NCBI GenBank assembly: GCA_945609985.1
Contig: CALYZQ010000006.1
Location: forward strand, 1 to 46,667
Direction of reading: 5' to 3'
Length of the DNA stretch: 46,667 nt
Origin: an uncultured Lachnospiraceae bacterium
GTDB taxonomy: Bacteria; Bacillota; Clostridia; Lachnospirales; Lachnospiraceae
In this document: one piece after another, positions 24,208-33,809 of the stretch
Position numbering within the stretch: position 1 is the first letter of the stretch
Layout of the letters: each line of letters starts with the position of its first letter
Translations under genes and position numbers: made by a program
The notes under the pieces: generated by a model
The model's database searches: none
What the model saw: only the letters and a program-made list of their open reading frames with translations
Told to the model about the DNA's origin: nothing

Positions 24208-25980
24208 TTATTCTAAAGAAATATGCGTTTTTGCAAGGGTTTCCAAGGCTTTCTTGCCCTCAACCACCTGATTTAGGGCACTTACATCCGCCCCAAGCTT
24301 TGACGAATAAAATTCAAAGCTGTTTTTCTTTACTGCATACACGATATCGTGAAATGCTTTTTCCCGCTCCTGAGGGGTCTCAAGCTGTGGCAGATTGGTG
24401 TGAAACAGTGCTGCCGCCTCACTCTGTTTATCTTCATCCTCAAACATGCTGATGATGCCTGCGGGATTAAACTGTCCCTGCTCCAAATCCGCAAAAAGTC
24501 TTTCCGCAACCAGCTTGTACAATTCTTCCGTAAAGTCCGCTGCGGAAATAAATGATTTTATCTTTTGGTAGACCGCCGGCTCGTCCGTAATCCAGGTAAG
24601 CAAAAGTCTCTGTGCTTTCTTTGCACTTTCCTGAGGACTGTTCTTTGACTGAATCCCTGACTTAGGTCTCTCTATGGGCTTTGCAAGCCCCGTCTGCGAG
24701 GCGTATTGAAGCACCAACTTTCGCAGATTTTCAATACCGATAAAGTATTTCTCTGCGATTGCCTGTAAATAATTATCCCGCTCCACTTCCTCCTGAAATT
24801 CACAGAGCTTTCTTGCAATCTCTCTGTGAAATTTGGTCTTCTGTTCAGGGTCCTTTACATCAAACTGCTCCTGAAGCACCCGTACCTCAAAGAAAAAGCT
24901 GTTCTCCGCCTGTCGGATTCTCTCCTCAAAGGCTTCCTTTCCCAGATTTTTCATAAACTCATCCGGATCCTTGTAGGGGCGCATATTGATGACCTTGCCG
25001 GTAAGCCCTGCCTCCCTCAGTATACCGATGGAACGCAGTGCCGCCTTCACCCCTGCACCGTCGCTGTCATAGGCAAGCAGCACGCTGTCCGTGTATCTGC
25101 GAAGCAGATTTGCCTGCTCTGCCGTAAACGCAGTTCCGAGGGATGCCACCGCCTGCGAAAAACCAGCCTGATGCATGGCAATTACATCCATGTAACCCTC
25201 GCAGAGAATAATATTACCGCTTCTCGCCGTACGGGCAAAATTCAGTCCGTACAAATTTCTTCTTTTATCAAACACAGGGGTCTCGGGAGAGTTTAAATAT
25301 TTCGGCTCACCATCCCCCATGACACGCCCGCCAAAACCGATAACCCTATGATTAATATCCTGTATGGGAAACATGACTCTGTTCCAAAACTGGCTGATAA
25401 GGCCGCTCTTCTCGGAATAATTGGCAAGTCCTGCTTCCTTAATCAGTGCATCCTCAAACCCTTTTTGTCTGAGGTATTGCACAAGACCGGTACCACTCTT
25501 TCCCGCATAACCAAGTCCGAATTTATGCATGGTTTCATCGGACAATTCTCTTCTTTTCAGATAATTATATCCGATTTCTCCGTGAGGATCGCGAAGCTGA
25601 TAATAAAAGAACTTGGCAGCCTCCTTATTGACCTCCAAAAGTCGGGCTCTCTTTCCCGCTTTTTTCTTGGCTTCCTCAGAATACTCCACCTCCGGAAGAT
25701 TCACTCCTGCCCTGTCCGCAAGCATCTTTACCGCTTCGGGGAAGGAATAATTCTCATACTGCATCACAAAGGTATATACATTACCGCTGACTCCGCAGCC
25801 GAAGCAATGATACATCTGCTTTGGTCCCGACACGGAAAAAGAAGGGGTCTTTTCATTATGAAAGGGACAACACCCCCAATGGTTACTGCCCTTTTTTTGC
25901 AGTCTGACATATCCGGACACCACATCCACTATGTCGTTCTTCGTTCGAATTTCTTCTACTAATTCTTCCGCGTAAAACAT
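24208..25980 (-). CDS. dnaG: DNA primase
   Basis: A 590-residue primase. The N-terminal zinc finger is CPFHNEKTPSF with a C-F-G-C partner 16 residues on. The TOPRIM domain has LCEGYMDVIAMHQAGF and LLAYDSDGAG. The DnaB-binding C-terminal part is poorly conserved, as usual. The start at 25980 follows AAGGAGCC placed directly after the dgt stop; an earlier in-frame ATG lies inside dgt. Confidence 0.97.
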   Translation of the reverse strand: MFYAEELVEEIRTKNDIVDVVSGYVRLQKKGSNHWGCCPFHNEKTPSFSVSGPKQMYHCFGCGVSGNVYTFVMQYENYSFPEAVKMLADRAGVNLPEVEYSEEAKKKAGKRARLLEVNKEAAKFFYYQLRDPHGEIGYNYLKRRELSDETMHKFGLGYAGKSGTGLVQYLRQKGFEDALIKEAGLANYSEKSGLISQFWNRVMFPIQDINHRVIGFGGRVMGDGEPKYLNSPETPVFDKRRNLYGLNFARTARSGNIILCEGYMDVIAMHQAGFSQAVASLGTAFTAEQANLLRRYTDSVLLAYDSDGAGVKAALRSIGILREAGLTGKVINMRPYKDPDEFMKNLGKEAFEERIRQAENSFFFEVRVLQEQFDVKDPEQKTKFHREIARKLCEFQEEVERDNYLQAIAEKYFIGIENLRKLVLQYASQTGLAKPIERPKSGIQSKNSPQESAKKAQRLLLTWITDEPAVYQKIKSFISAADFTEELYKLVAERLFADLEQGQFNPAGIISMFEDEDKQSEAAALFHTNLPQLETPQEREKAFHDIVYAVKKNSFEFYSSKLGADVSALNQVVEGKKALETLAKTHISLE

Positions 25981-25991
25981 CTGACGGCTCC

Positions 25992-26996
25992 TTAAATCTG
26001 CCATGATTTGGGTATATAAATCTCCTCATATACCGAAATCGCAAAACGGTCACTCATGGCGCCCACATAATCGCAGACTACACGTTCCCTGGGCTCTCCC
26101 TCTGAAATCAAATTCAAAAATTCCTCCGGCAAATCATCAAGGTGCTTCAAATAATGATGATACAGAGTCTCCATAAGCACCTCTGCTTTACTCTCCTCAC
26201 TCTTTGCCTCCGGATTCTGATATACTCTGTCAAACATAAACTGACGCAGCTTCTTCATGGCATCTGCCACGGGGGCTGACATCAGGATGTCATTCTTATC
26301 CATACTATTGGTCACGATATCATGAATAAAACGGTTCAAACGCTCTCCCGATGTGGAACCCAATACATCGCGGATTTCCGCAGGAACATCCGTCTCCTTC
26401 AAAATCCCTGCGCGCACTGCATCATCCATATCATGATGAATATAAGCAATTTTATCCGAGAAACGTACAATCTTACCTTCCAGGGTATGGGGTTTACCGA
26501 TAGTCTGATGATTCAAAATACCATCCCGCACCTCAAAGGTCAGGTTAAGTCCCTGTCCGTCCTTTTCCAGCCTGTCCACCGTCCGCACACTCTGTTCACT
26601 GTGTTCAAATCCCATGGGGCATACGCGGTTTAGGGCTCTCTCTCCCGCGTGTCCAAAGGGAGTATGTCCCAAATCATGTCCCAGAGATATTGCCTCCACC
26701 AGCTCCTCATTCAGCTTCAGCGCCTTTGCTATGGTGCGGGCATTCTGAGACACCTCCAAGGTATGCGTCAGTCTGGTACGATAATGGTCGCCCTCCGGTG
26801 TCAGAAACACCTGCGTCTTATCCTTCAGACGTCTGAATGCCTTGCAATGAATAATTCTGTCCCTGTCTCGTTGAAATACAGGTCTGATGTCACACTGTTC
26901 CTCCGGTTTTAATCTTCCCTGAGAATTCATACTCAAGGATGCATACGGACTTAAATAGTCCTTTTCCCATTGTTCTAAGCGTTCTCTGATTGTCAT
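25992..26996 (-). CDS. dgt: Deoxyguanosinetriphosphate triphosphohydrolase-like protein
   Basis: A 334-residue HD-family dNTPase. The N-terminal RDRIIHCKAFRRLKDKTQV and RTRLTHTLEVSQNARTIA hold the first metal His, and LGHDLGHTPFGHAGE the HD pair. These enzymes split dNTPs into nucleoside and triphosphate, often allosterically controlled. The gene begins the macromolecular-synthesis group. ATAGGAG stands before the start at 26996. Confidence 0.93.
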   Translation of the reverse strand: MTIRERLEQWEKDYLSPYASLSMNSQGRLKPEEQCDIRPVFQRDRDRIIHCKAFRRLKDKTQVFLTPEGDHYRTRLTHTLEVSQNARTIAKALKLNEELVEAISLGHDLGHTPFGHAGERALNRVCPMGFEHSEQSVRTVDRLEKDGQGLNLTFEVRDGILNHQTIGKPHTLEGKIVRFSDKIAYIHHDMDDAVRAGILKETDVPAEIRDVLGSTSGERLNRFIHDIVTNSMDKNDILMSAPVADAMKKLRQFMFDRVYQNPEAKSEESKAEVLMETLYHHYLKHLDDLPEEFLNLISEGEPRERVVCDYVGAMSDRFAISVYEEIYIPKSWQI

Positions 26997-27098
26997 GTCT
27001 GCTCCTATCCGACTCTTCGTCTTAAGTAAGACCTCTCCTGTACACAAAATCACCCTACTTTATTATTCTGCACACTTTCCAAAAATCCTTTTATTTTC

Positions 27099-27971
27099 TT
27101 AAACCAAACCTGTAATTTCATATATAAATGCTGCATTTTTGTCCATTGCCTCATTGGCAGTTTTAAAAGGCGACATCTGGAACACATGCCACATTCCGGG
27201 ATATTTATCTACTTTGACAGGCACATCCGCCTTCCTCATCGCCTTATACAGCCTAAGAGCATCATCCAACAATATCTCATGCTCCCCCACCTGAATATAT
27301 GTGGGCGGAAAACCATTGAAGTCACCAAACAGCGGTGAAATCAGGGGATTTCTGGTATCCTCCTTCCCCGCATAGGCTTCTATCATCTGATATATGTAGG
27401 CAGGACTAAGTACCGGGTCCTCCTGTGCCTTTTCCAAAAAGCTGTTCCCTGAGGAGGTCAAATCGGTCCATGGCGACAAAAGTACCAGTCCACCCGGTAG
27501 CATACGGCCTTCCTCCTTTAATTTGTGAACAAGCGCAAGTGCAAGATTAGCTCCGGCGGAATCTCCCGTCACAATCACCTGTTTCGCACCGAATCCTCTA
27601 AGCATGAGATAATCCCACACCTTAAGGGCATCCTCAAGTGCAGCCGGATAGGGATGCTCCGGTGCCAGACGATAATCAAAGCACAACACATTCATAAGCG
27701 TAGACAATGCAAGCTTCGATGTGAGTGTTCTTGCATACAGGCTGCTTCCCGTGGAGTAGCCTCCCCCGTGACAATGCAATATCACATATTTTTCAATGTG
27801 AAGTCTGTCCGGGCAAACCCACTCTGCATGGATTCCCTCAATATCAACCTCCTGATATACAAGCTCCTTTGACTTGCCAAACAGGGTTCCTACATAATCC
27901 TGGGACTGTCTGTGCTTCTCAATATCCGTATTCTCAAACAGGCCGTGCATCCGCTTAATAATCTGTAGCAT
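27099..27971 (-). CDS. Alpha/beta-hydrolase of the hormone-sensitive lipase (HSL) esterase group
   Basis: A 290-residue esterase without a signal peptide. The oxyanion motif is HCHGGGYSTG near residue 66, the nucleophile Ser in VTGDSAGANLAL near 140, with Asp in LLDDALRL and His in WHVFQMS completing the triad. Family members act on short acyl esters. It is the last gene of a set with a zinc-ribbon membrane protein and an acyltransferase; that neighbour suggests opposing or sequential ester chemistry, which is inference. Confidence 0.88.
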   Translation of the reverse strand: MLQIIKRMHGLFENTDIEKHRQSQDYVGTLFGKSKELVYQEVDIEGIHAEWVCPDRLHIEKYVILHCHGGGYSTGSSLYARTLTSKLALSTLMNVLCFDYRLAPEHPYPAALEDALKVWDYLMLRGFGAKQVIVTGDSAGANLALALVHKLKEEGRMLPGGLVLLSPWTDLTSSGNSFLEKAQEDPVLSPAYIYQMIEAYAGKEDTRNPLISPLFGDFNGFPPTYIQVGEHEILLDDALRLYKAMRKADVPVKVDKYPGMWHVFQMSPFKTANEAMDKNAAFIYEITGLV

Positions 27972-28028
27972 GTATTTACCTCTCTTGTATTAGATAATTT
28001 ACCCATAGCTGACGGCTTACGTTGTCTG

Positions 28029-28733
28029 TCAAAAATGCAGTCTTCTTCTCACCGCATTGCGTAGTCTCCGTATGGAAAGCATGGCAATAATGGTCACATC
28101 AATAATAATACAAACTGTAAGCACTACCGCCGACCACAACAAACTGATAGCATCATGCACATACAAATCAATCATAATCTCCAAGCCCACACACACGATT
28201 CCAAGCGCCGTAAAGGAATACAGTCCCACTGTCAGGAAGGATTTCGGCAATTTCCGCACACAGAAGATAAACGCTTCCGTTACCACCGTAAGCAATGCCA
28301 CGATGGGAAAGCCAAGCTGCCAAAACCACATAAAGGAATCCACCATGTAGGCAAGCATATACAGATAGATGCTGACCGCCAATCCGTCATACAACACCGA
28401 CACATAAACAGGTTGCTTGGTATAAATCACTGCCGGAATAAAAATAACCCATAATATAACACAGACACCGATAACTGCCAAGGACCATGCCGTTGCCTTA
28501 AATACCAGCAAATTCAACAGACCACAGGTAATTGCTGTAGCCAATACCACAATGGATAACAAAATACCCATATCTTTTCTTTTAACGGTTTCCACCTGCC
28601 CCTTTTCCTTCGGGAAGGGAGAGACACCTTGACCCTGCCCCGGGTTCTTGGGATTAATAACAGGCGTATTACACAAAGGACATTCCTTTGCCGAAGCACA
28701 AAGCTCCACACCACAATTCACACAATATGACAT
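28029..28733 (-). CDS. Zinc-ribbon membrane protein (DUF6320-like)
   Basis: A 234-residue protein. The N-terminus is a rubredoxin-like zinc ribbon (CVNCGVEL, CPLCNTPV at residues 4-25). Six hydrophobic helices follow between about 53 and 222, with a conserved VDSFMWFWQLGFP in the middle and a basic C-terminus. I associate it with the DUF6320 type; no biochemical role is known to me. It starts 9 bases after the acyltransferase stop. Confidence 0.65.
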   Translation of the reverse strand: MSYCVNCGVELCASAKECPLCNTPVINPKNPGQGQGVSPFPKEKGQVETVKRKDMGILLSIVVLATAITCGLLNLLVFKATAWSLAVIGVCVILWVIFIPAVIYTKQPVYVSVLYDGLAVSIYLYMLAYMVDSFMWFWQLGFPIVALLTVVTEAFIFCVRKLPKSFLTVGLYSFTALGIVCVGLEIMIDLYVHDAISLLWSAVVLTVCIIIDVTIIAMLSIRRLRNAVRRRLHF

Positions 28734-28742
28734 ACGCTTCTC

Positions 28743-30041
28743 CTACTCCGTAATCATCTCACGATTGCTTTCTATTTTTACATGAATACCATCATGCACC
28801 AGCTTGCGGAAGAAAACTCTCTCCACGTCCGCCTCTATGATACTGCTGGCAAAATTGATGGTAAGGATATCCTCAAAACTGATGATGGCACAATTGGTTC
28901 TTCTGGAAAAGGGCTGCCCCATGCAGATATCAAACCGCTCAATATAAGGCTTCATGCCCTCCGGCACTTTCATTGCCCCCATATTGGTAAGACCTGCCGA
29001 GGAATTTCTGTCCTGTACCTTGGAATAAAACTGCTTTACCACAAAATCCTTTAAAAACAAAGGCACCAGACGAATCAGAGGATGACTCTGGGTGGCCGCA
29101 TTGGTGGTAATGTCGCCCCGTAAAAACTTTTCATTGATATAATATCGCATATAGCCACGCACATGCGCCACAATTTCCTCAAAGGTATATTCACCTAATC
29201 TCGGGTCAATTCCCGGATAAATCATAGTGATAAAGTTGCGGAGAGTATCCGAGGGGAAGAAACGCCGTAGATTCACCGGCATGGCTATCTTCACCGGACG
29301 CAATTTAAAATGCCACTCTTCCTCCTGTTTTGTCATCAGCGCATACAACAGCACTGCATTCAAATATTCCGTAATGGTGGCATTGTACCGCTTCGCCACC
29401 TCAATCACCTGGGAAACCGGCATAATGCCGTCAATAATATTTAACGTATAAAAAGGCTCCTTTGTTCCCCGCACCCTATAAGTTTTTTCTCCGGGTCTTG
29501 GCGGGCAAACCTTGGCATTGGCATATTTCATATATGCATCTTCCAGCTCTCCCGGTGTAGGCTTCTTGTTAATATCAAGCACAAATCCGCCGTTTTCAAT
29601 CACAGCCTCGTTATGCAGTCTGAGATATTCTGCTGTCACCGTCATCAACACGCACATGCCCCCGGTTCCGTCACCCAGACTGTGATGAGCCTCAAGGGAT
29701 ATTCTGTTTTGATAGTAATAAAACCGGATTAAGTACCTGTTGTTTGCATTAAAGTACATGGGCTGACAAGGATTTTTCACATCCGGCTGTACAAAAGGCC
29801 CCGGTCTGTTATTGGGCTCTAAGTACCTCCAGAACAACCCCTTGCGGATTGCCGACTTATAGGTCGGAAAACGGGGCATTACCCTGTCCACCGCCTGCTG
29901 CAACACCTCAGGATTAACCTCCTCCTTTAACAGCACCGAAAGTCTGTAAACCGAAGAAAAATCCCTTCTTTGCAGGGTGGGATATACGATGGCAGATAAA
30001 TCCAACTGATACCATTCTTTATGTTCTGCCTTCTCTTTCAT
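28743..30041 (-). CDS. Condensation-type acyltransferase with HHxxxDG motif
   Basis: A 432-residue protein of the chloramphenicol-acetyltransferase-like fold. The catalytic motif appears as HHSLGDGTGG near residue 120, and a second family segment as NLRRFFPSDTLRNFITMIYP. It resembles alcohol acetyltransferase or wax-ester/peptide condensation enzymes and has no carrier domain nearby. The start at 30041 has AAAGGGGC upstream. First gene of a three-gene set. The acyl donor and acceptor are unknown. Confidence 0.72.
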   Translation of the reverse strand: MKEKAEHKEWYQLDLSAIVYPTLQRRDFSSVYRLSVLLKEEVNPEVLQQAVDRVMPRFPTYKSAIRKGLFWRYLEPNNRPGPFVQPDVKNPCQPMYFNANNRYLIRFYYYQNRISLEAHHSLGDGTGGMCVLMTVTAEYLRLHNEAVIENGGFVLDINKKPTPGELEDAYMKYANAKVCPPRPGEKTYRVRGTKEPFYTLNIIDGIMPVSQVIEVAKRYNATITEYLNAVLLYALMTKQEEEWHFKLRPVKIAMPVNLRRFFPSDTLRNFITMIYPGIDPRLGEYTFEEIVAHVRGYMRYYINEKFLRGDITTNAATQSHPLIRLVPLFLKDFVVKQFYSKVQDRNSSAGLTNMGAMKVPEGMKPYIERFDICMGQPFSRRTNCAIISFEDILTINFASSIIEADVERVFFRKLVHDGIHVKIESNREMITE

Positions 30042-30139
30042 CCGTGCCCCTTTCCCGGTTATGCAACCGCTTTTCTTTATATCATTTATTTTACGTTGTT
30101 TACCGAGAAAATACAACTAAAAACTGACTCAACCCACGG

Positions 30140-30169
30140 TTGCATATGGATAAACGGATATATTATACT
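30140..30169 (+). promoter_or_regulatory. Promoter of the XRE regulator
   Basis: TTGCAT and TATACT are 18 bases apart, about 80 bases before the start codon. A second AT-rich possibility lies nearer the gene. The 210-base divergent region holds no other obvious signal. Confidence 0.5.
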
Positions 30170-30251
30170 ATTTATGAAAAATACGATTTATAATAGACAT
30201 ACAAAAGCTTTTGTAACCTAAATATTATAAAACTAAAAGGAGACACTATAT

Positions 30252-31358
30252 ATGATTTTAAAGATAGGTGAAATGATAAAAAGCTTACGAAAGGAACAGG
30301 ACATTACTCAGGAGAAATTAGCTGCTTATCTCAATATTTCCTACCAGGCAATCAGCAAGTGGGAAAACGGAACTGCCTACCCGGATATTACCCTTGTACC
30401 ACAAATAGCAAACTTCTTCGGCGTGTCATCAGACGAGTTGCTTGGCATCAATAAGGACGAACACACTGCAGAATTAAAAGTTTACGAGGAAAAACGCCGC
30501 AAACTCAATCAATTAGGAAAAGTAATGCCAATTATTGAGCTCTGCCGCGAAGTACTGCAAAAATATCCTCGCAATTACGAATGGATGCTTAATTTGGCAT
30601 ATGCTCTCACTTCTTACAACTGCACCGAGGATCAGGTGGAATACAGCAAGGAGCATCACTTTATTGAAGAAGCTATCTCACTATGTGAACGAATCCGCGA
30701 GGATTGCACCATCGACCACATCAGACATGGTGCCACGCAGATTCTATGCTACCAATATCCCAACTTGGGCAAAAAAGAGCTTGCCATAGAGCTGGCCTGT
30801 CAAATGCCGCAAATGATAATATGCCAAGAGTTACTTTTAGAGCATATTTATGATGGAGAAGAAAAAGTCAAGCAAAGTCAGGAAAATCTAATTCTAATGG
30901 TTGATAATTGTGCACTTTCTCTCTCGTGTATGTCAGCCGGTGTGTTAGAAAAAAGCTTAACACTTGACGAAAAAATACAATACATAAAGGCTTCCAACAC
31001 ATTGTATCAAACGATTTTCTTAAAAGATGAAGACAGTCTGTTTTATAATTGCAGATTATCTTTTAATTACCGACGCCTTGCTACCTTCTATTGCCAAAAA
31101 GGGGATAGCGAAGAAGCTCTTAAGTATCTTCTCCTTGCAGAGAAATGTGCAAGTAATTATGATAGGGCTTATACTGAGGAAGAGCAGCACTATAAATCCA
31201 TTTTTGTAAACCATTGTACACATAATTCCAAGCAATGTGGCAAGAATTACGAAAGTACCGAACGTCAGATACTACTTGAATCCATGCAGAATCCGGTATT
31301 TGATCTTGTGAGAGAGACGGAGGAATTTAAGAGCCTACTGAAGAAACTGAATCATTAA
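30252..31358 (+). CDS. XRE-family regulator with helical-repeat domain
   Basis: A 368-residue protein. Residues 1-65 form a canonical XRE helix-turn-helix (LRKEQDITQEKLAAYLNISYQAISKWENG). The rest is all-helical with TPR-like texture (WMLNLAYALTSYN, YKASNTLYQTIF, RRLATFYCQKGDSEEALKYLLLAEKC), as in many clostridial regulators that may bind peptides or proteins. It is divergent from the acyltransferase set and could regulate it. AAGGAG precedes the ATG. Confidence 0.87.
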   Translation: MILKIGEMIKSLRKEQDITQEKLAAYLNISYQAISKWENGTAYPDITLVPQIANFFGVSSDELLGINKDEHTAELKVYEEKRRKLNQLGKVMPIIELCREVLQKYPRNYEWMLNLAYALTSYNCTEDQVEYSKEHHFIEEAISLCERIREDCTIDHIRHGATQILCYQYPNLGKKELAIELACQMPQMIICQELLLEHIYDGEEKVKQSQENLILMVDNCALSLSCMSAGVLEKSLTLDEKIQYIKASNTLYQTIFLKDEDSLFYNCRLSFNYRRLATFYCQKGDSEEALKYLLLAEKCASNYDRAYTEEEQHYKSIFVNHCTHNSKQCGKNYESTERQILLESMQNPVFDLVRETEEFKSLLKKLNH

Positions 31359-31367
31359 ACATAAAAC

Positions 31368-31398
31368 AACCCACAGACTCTTTACGAATCTGTGGGTT
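31368..31398 (+). terminator. Stem-loop after the XRE regulator
   Basis: AACCCACAGA and its perfect complement flank an 11-base loop; the following CCCTTAAT is not T-rich, so termination is probably modest. On the minus strand it stands directly downstream of tRNA-Leu. Confidence 0.6.
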
Positions 31399-31409
31399 CC
31401 CTTAATCTA

Positions 31410-31493
31410 TGCAGGAAAAGAGACTTGAACTCTCATGGTATTGCTACCACACGGACCTGAACCGTGCGCGTCTGCCAATTCCGCCATTCCTGC
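31410..31493 (-). tRNA. tRNA-Leu (anticodon CAG)
   Basis: An 84-nt class II tRNA with acceptor GCAGGAA/TTCCTGC, an anticodon loop containing CAG (TTCAGGT), a long variable arm and GTTCAAGTC in the T arm. CCA is not encoded. Confidence 0.95.
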
Positions 31494-31504
31494 GAACAAG
31501 TCAT

Positions 31505-31533
31505 ATTGTATCTGCTTTCCTGCCAAATGTCAA
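31505..31533 (-). promoter_or_regulatory. Promoter of tRNA-Leu
   Basis: A perfect TTGACA and TACAAT with 17-base spacing end 12 bases before the tRNA. Confidence 0.85.
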
Positions 31534-31548
31534 TAGAATTTTGAATTT

Positions 31549-32166
31549 TTACAAAAATTTGTTTTTGTGACGATATTGCAACTGTTTCCGGTATCTAAGC
31601 AATAATTTCTCCTCTATTTCTTCTCCTTCTGAAAGGTTGCGCATCCAGAAAACTGCCTGTCTTATGCAGACCGGTATCAGTACCAAAAACGCCACAAAAC
31701 AAAAGCCTCCGCACACATCCGCTTCCTTCCATTCAGACAAATATTTTATCCCCTCATACTTTCGTACATACACAAACAAAACCGGAAGAAAAAACAATAT
31801 CACCAAAAAACAATTTCTCACGATGCCCAACGTATCATTCAGCCGGCACTCTGCGGTCAGTACAGCCTCTTCACTCAATTTCTTTTTCCGCAACAATGCA
31901 AGTCCTGACGGCGTAGCCAACACAAAGAGAAACGCTAACAGAAGATACACTAACACGAGAATACCGTTTCTAAAGGTAAAAAACGGCTGAAACCTATACC
32001 CGTAAAGTACAAAGCTGACCACAGTACCGCAGATTGCAAAAATGGCATCTATACACCACATGGAGCAAAAACCGGTTTTTACATTTCCCTGCCGCATATG
32101 TCGGTGCATTCTTTTGTGAAAAAATACAATCATCAGCACCCATACCGAAAAAATCAAACTGTTCAT
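31549..32166 (-). CDS. Membrane protein of unknown function (partner of the two-component operon)
   Basis: A 205-residue protein with about five hydrophobic helices (roughly residues 2-16, 36-56, 68-87, 116-132, 148-170). There is no recognisable motif. A basic stretch (LRKKKLSE) and a basic C-terminus suggest cytoplasmic parts. Its ATG overlaps the stop of the gene before it (ATGA), so the two are co-translated and may form one complex. Confidence 0.6.
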   Translation of the reverse strand: MNSLIFSVWVLMIVFFHKRMHRHMRQGNVKTGFCSMWCIDAIFAICGTVVSFVLYGYRFQPFFTFRNGILVLVYLLLAFLFVLATPSGLALLRKKKLSEEAVLTAECRLNDTLGIVRNCFLVILFFLPVLFVYVRKYEGIKYLSEWKEADVCGGFCFVAFLVLIPVCIRQAVFWMRNLSEGEEIEEKLLLRYRKQLQYRHKNKFL

Positions 32167-33809
32167 GCCGTCTTTTTCCTCCTATCACAAATTCTGTTTT
32201 CACTGATTTCAGCATTAAGCCAAAATACAAAACGTGCCCGCAACAATAACAATTCCCCTTCTTCACACTCCGGCTTAAATATACTTTCCGAAACCACCTT
32301 TGCCAGATTCACCTGACACAGCAGTGCTACAAGAGGATAATATTCCCTTACTTCTTGAAGCTTTGCACACATGATATACCCGTCACACTCCGTCTCGGGG
32401 CTTGGTTCAAACAGCATTATGAAATCTGTCAACACAGACACTGCCTCCTGTTCTTTTGGTAAAGAGGCATAAATCTGCGGTATATAATCCTCCATTCTTG
32501 TAAACACAAGGCTTCTTCGTTTCCACAAGGGCTTTCTCTTTCGTAATGACACTGCAAACAACAATGATAAGGCATCAATAAGCGCTGCCACAAAGAGACA
32601 GAAGAATGCTGTCATGCGGGTTGACGTATCCCGTATCGCATTCACCGGTACCAAATACAAATCAGTTATCCGATACTGCTCATCTGAAACGTCAAGCTGC
32701 TCTTCCTCTGAAAGTAGGGAATTCATTTTTAAGAGGGCAGTCAGAATCTCTGAATCCATGGCACTTTTCAAGTTCATGGTATTAGCCGCTGTAACCACTC
32801 CTCCCTCCAAGGAAGCCACCAGCTTAGAATAACTCTTCATCAAAGGTTCCTTGGTAATGTCAGCAGCTCTCTTGACAACGCTCAATATATCAACGACAGA
32901 AGCCTTATCATAACCGCATACTCTGGCTGCCTGCATCAATGTGTTTAGACCGGCGACATCCGTACTGCCAAATTCTACGCCGAGCATGGAATTTTCTACA
33001 GCCACAGACAGCTTACTGTCCAAACCCGCAACCATTCCCTGAACCGACACTTCTTCCTGCTCCTCCTCTATACCCAACGCAGCCTTCAGCGTACTTATGG
33101 ATGCTGCATTTTCAGCCTCGGCAGTTTGAAACTCCTCCATACTTGCAAAACCGTAGGTGTCCAGAATTCCTTGTCTAACCGCTTCTCTTTCTGCATTACT
33201 TCCTTCTGCCCTACCTGACACATAGGCATTATATGCCGCAACATAATCCTCATACTCTTCATAATCGGACTGTTTGGGAGCCTTCATTCCGCCCACGTAG
33301 GATTTACTTTCCTCGGCCAGCGCCACGCGACATGCTTCCATGTTTGCACTTTCTGATACCAACCGAATGTATGTTGCGGTAATCTGTGTTGTGGCATCCC
33401 CCAATACTTCTCTGACATTTCCTATGTTTTCTTCCAAGCCGGCATCATAACGTCTGTTAAGCTCTTCTTCAATCTGTACATATCTCTCCTGCAAAAATCT
33501 CTCCGGTGAATTCACGGAATTGTAAATACCGATATAAGAATAATAGGTAGAACAGCACAATGCCACCAGCATGGCAACCACCTTCAAAGCACTGACTTTA
33601 TTGCGCAAGGAGTTGCTGAAAAAGTATGCAGTAGCCTGAATTGAGGTAGCAAAAAGGAGGGAGGCATATGGAAATACTCCCTCCAGGTAAACCCGTGAAC
33701 CGCTCCACGTAGTGGCAAACGAAATCGCCTGCAACAATAGCGTGACAATTGAAACCAAAATCGTCAGAACGGTTTCCGAAAAGAATTCAATTTTTCTATT
33801 CGTTTTCAA
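32163..33809 (-). CDS. Membrane protein with large extracytoplasmic helical domain, unknown function
   Basis: A 548-residue protein I do not recognise. Three membrane helices lie at about 9-35, 44-66 and 73-97. A roughly 300-residue acidic helical region (100-398) follows, then a fourth helix at 399-423, a basic RKRKPLWKRR and a 120-residue cytoplasmic tail. The positive-inside rule puts the long region outside the cell. The start is a TTG inside the last codons of the kinase gene, with GGAG six bases upstream. The tight overlap suggests a sensory or effector partner of the kinase. Confidence 0.65.
   Translation of the reverse strand: MKTNRKIEFFSETVLTILVSIVTLLLQAISFATTWSGSRVYLEGVFPYASLLFATSIQATAYFFSNSLRNKVSALKVVAMLVALCCSTYYSYIGIYNSVNSPERFLQERYVQIEEELNRRYDAGLEENIGNVREVLGDATTQITATYIRLVSESANMEACRVALAEESKSYVGGMKAPKQSDYEEYEDYVAAYNAYVSGRAEGSNAEREAVRQGILDTYGFASMEEFQTAEAENAASISTLKAALGIEEEQEEVSVQGMVAGLDSKLSVAVENSMLGVEFGSTDVAGLNTLMQAARVCGYDKASVVDILSVVKRAADITKEPLMKSYSKLVASLEGGVVTAANTMNLKSAMDSEILTALLKMNSLLSEEEQLDVSDEQYRITDLYLVPVNAIRDTSTRMTAFFCLFVAALIDALSLLFAVSLRKRKPLWKRRSLVFTRMEDYIPQIYASLPKEQEAVSVLTDFIMLFEPSPETECDGYIMCAKLQEVREYYPLVALLCQVNLAKVVSESIFKPECEEGELLLLRARFVFWLNAEISENRICDRRKKTA

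Noticed and set aside
25348..25962. 204-codon open frame antisense to dnaG
   Set aside because: Opposite a fully conserved primase domain; no family similarity or ribosome binding site.
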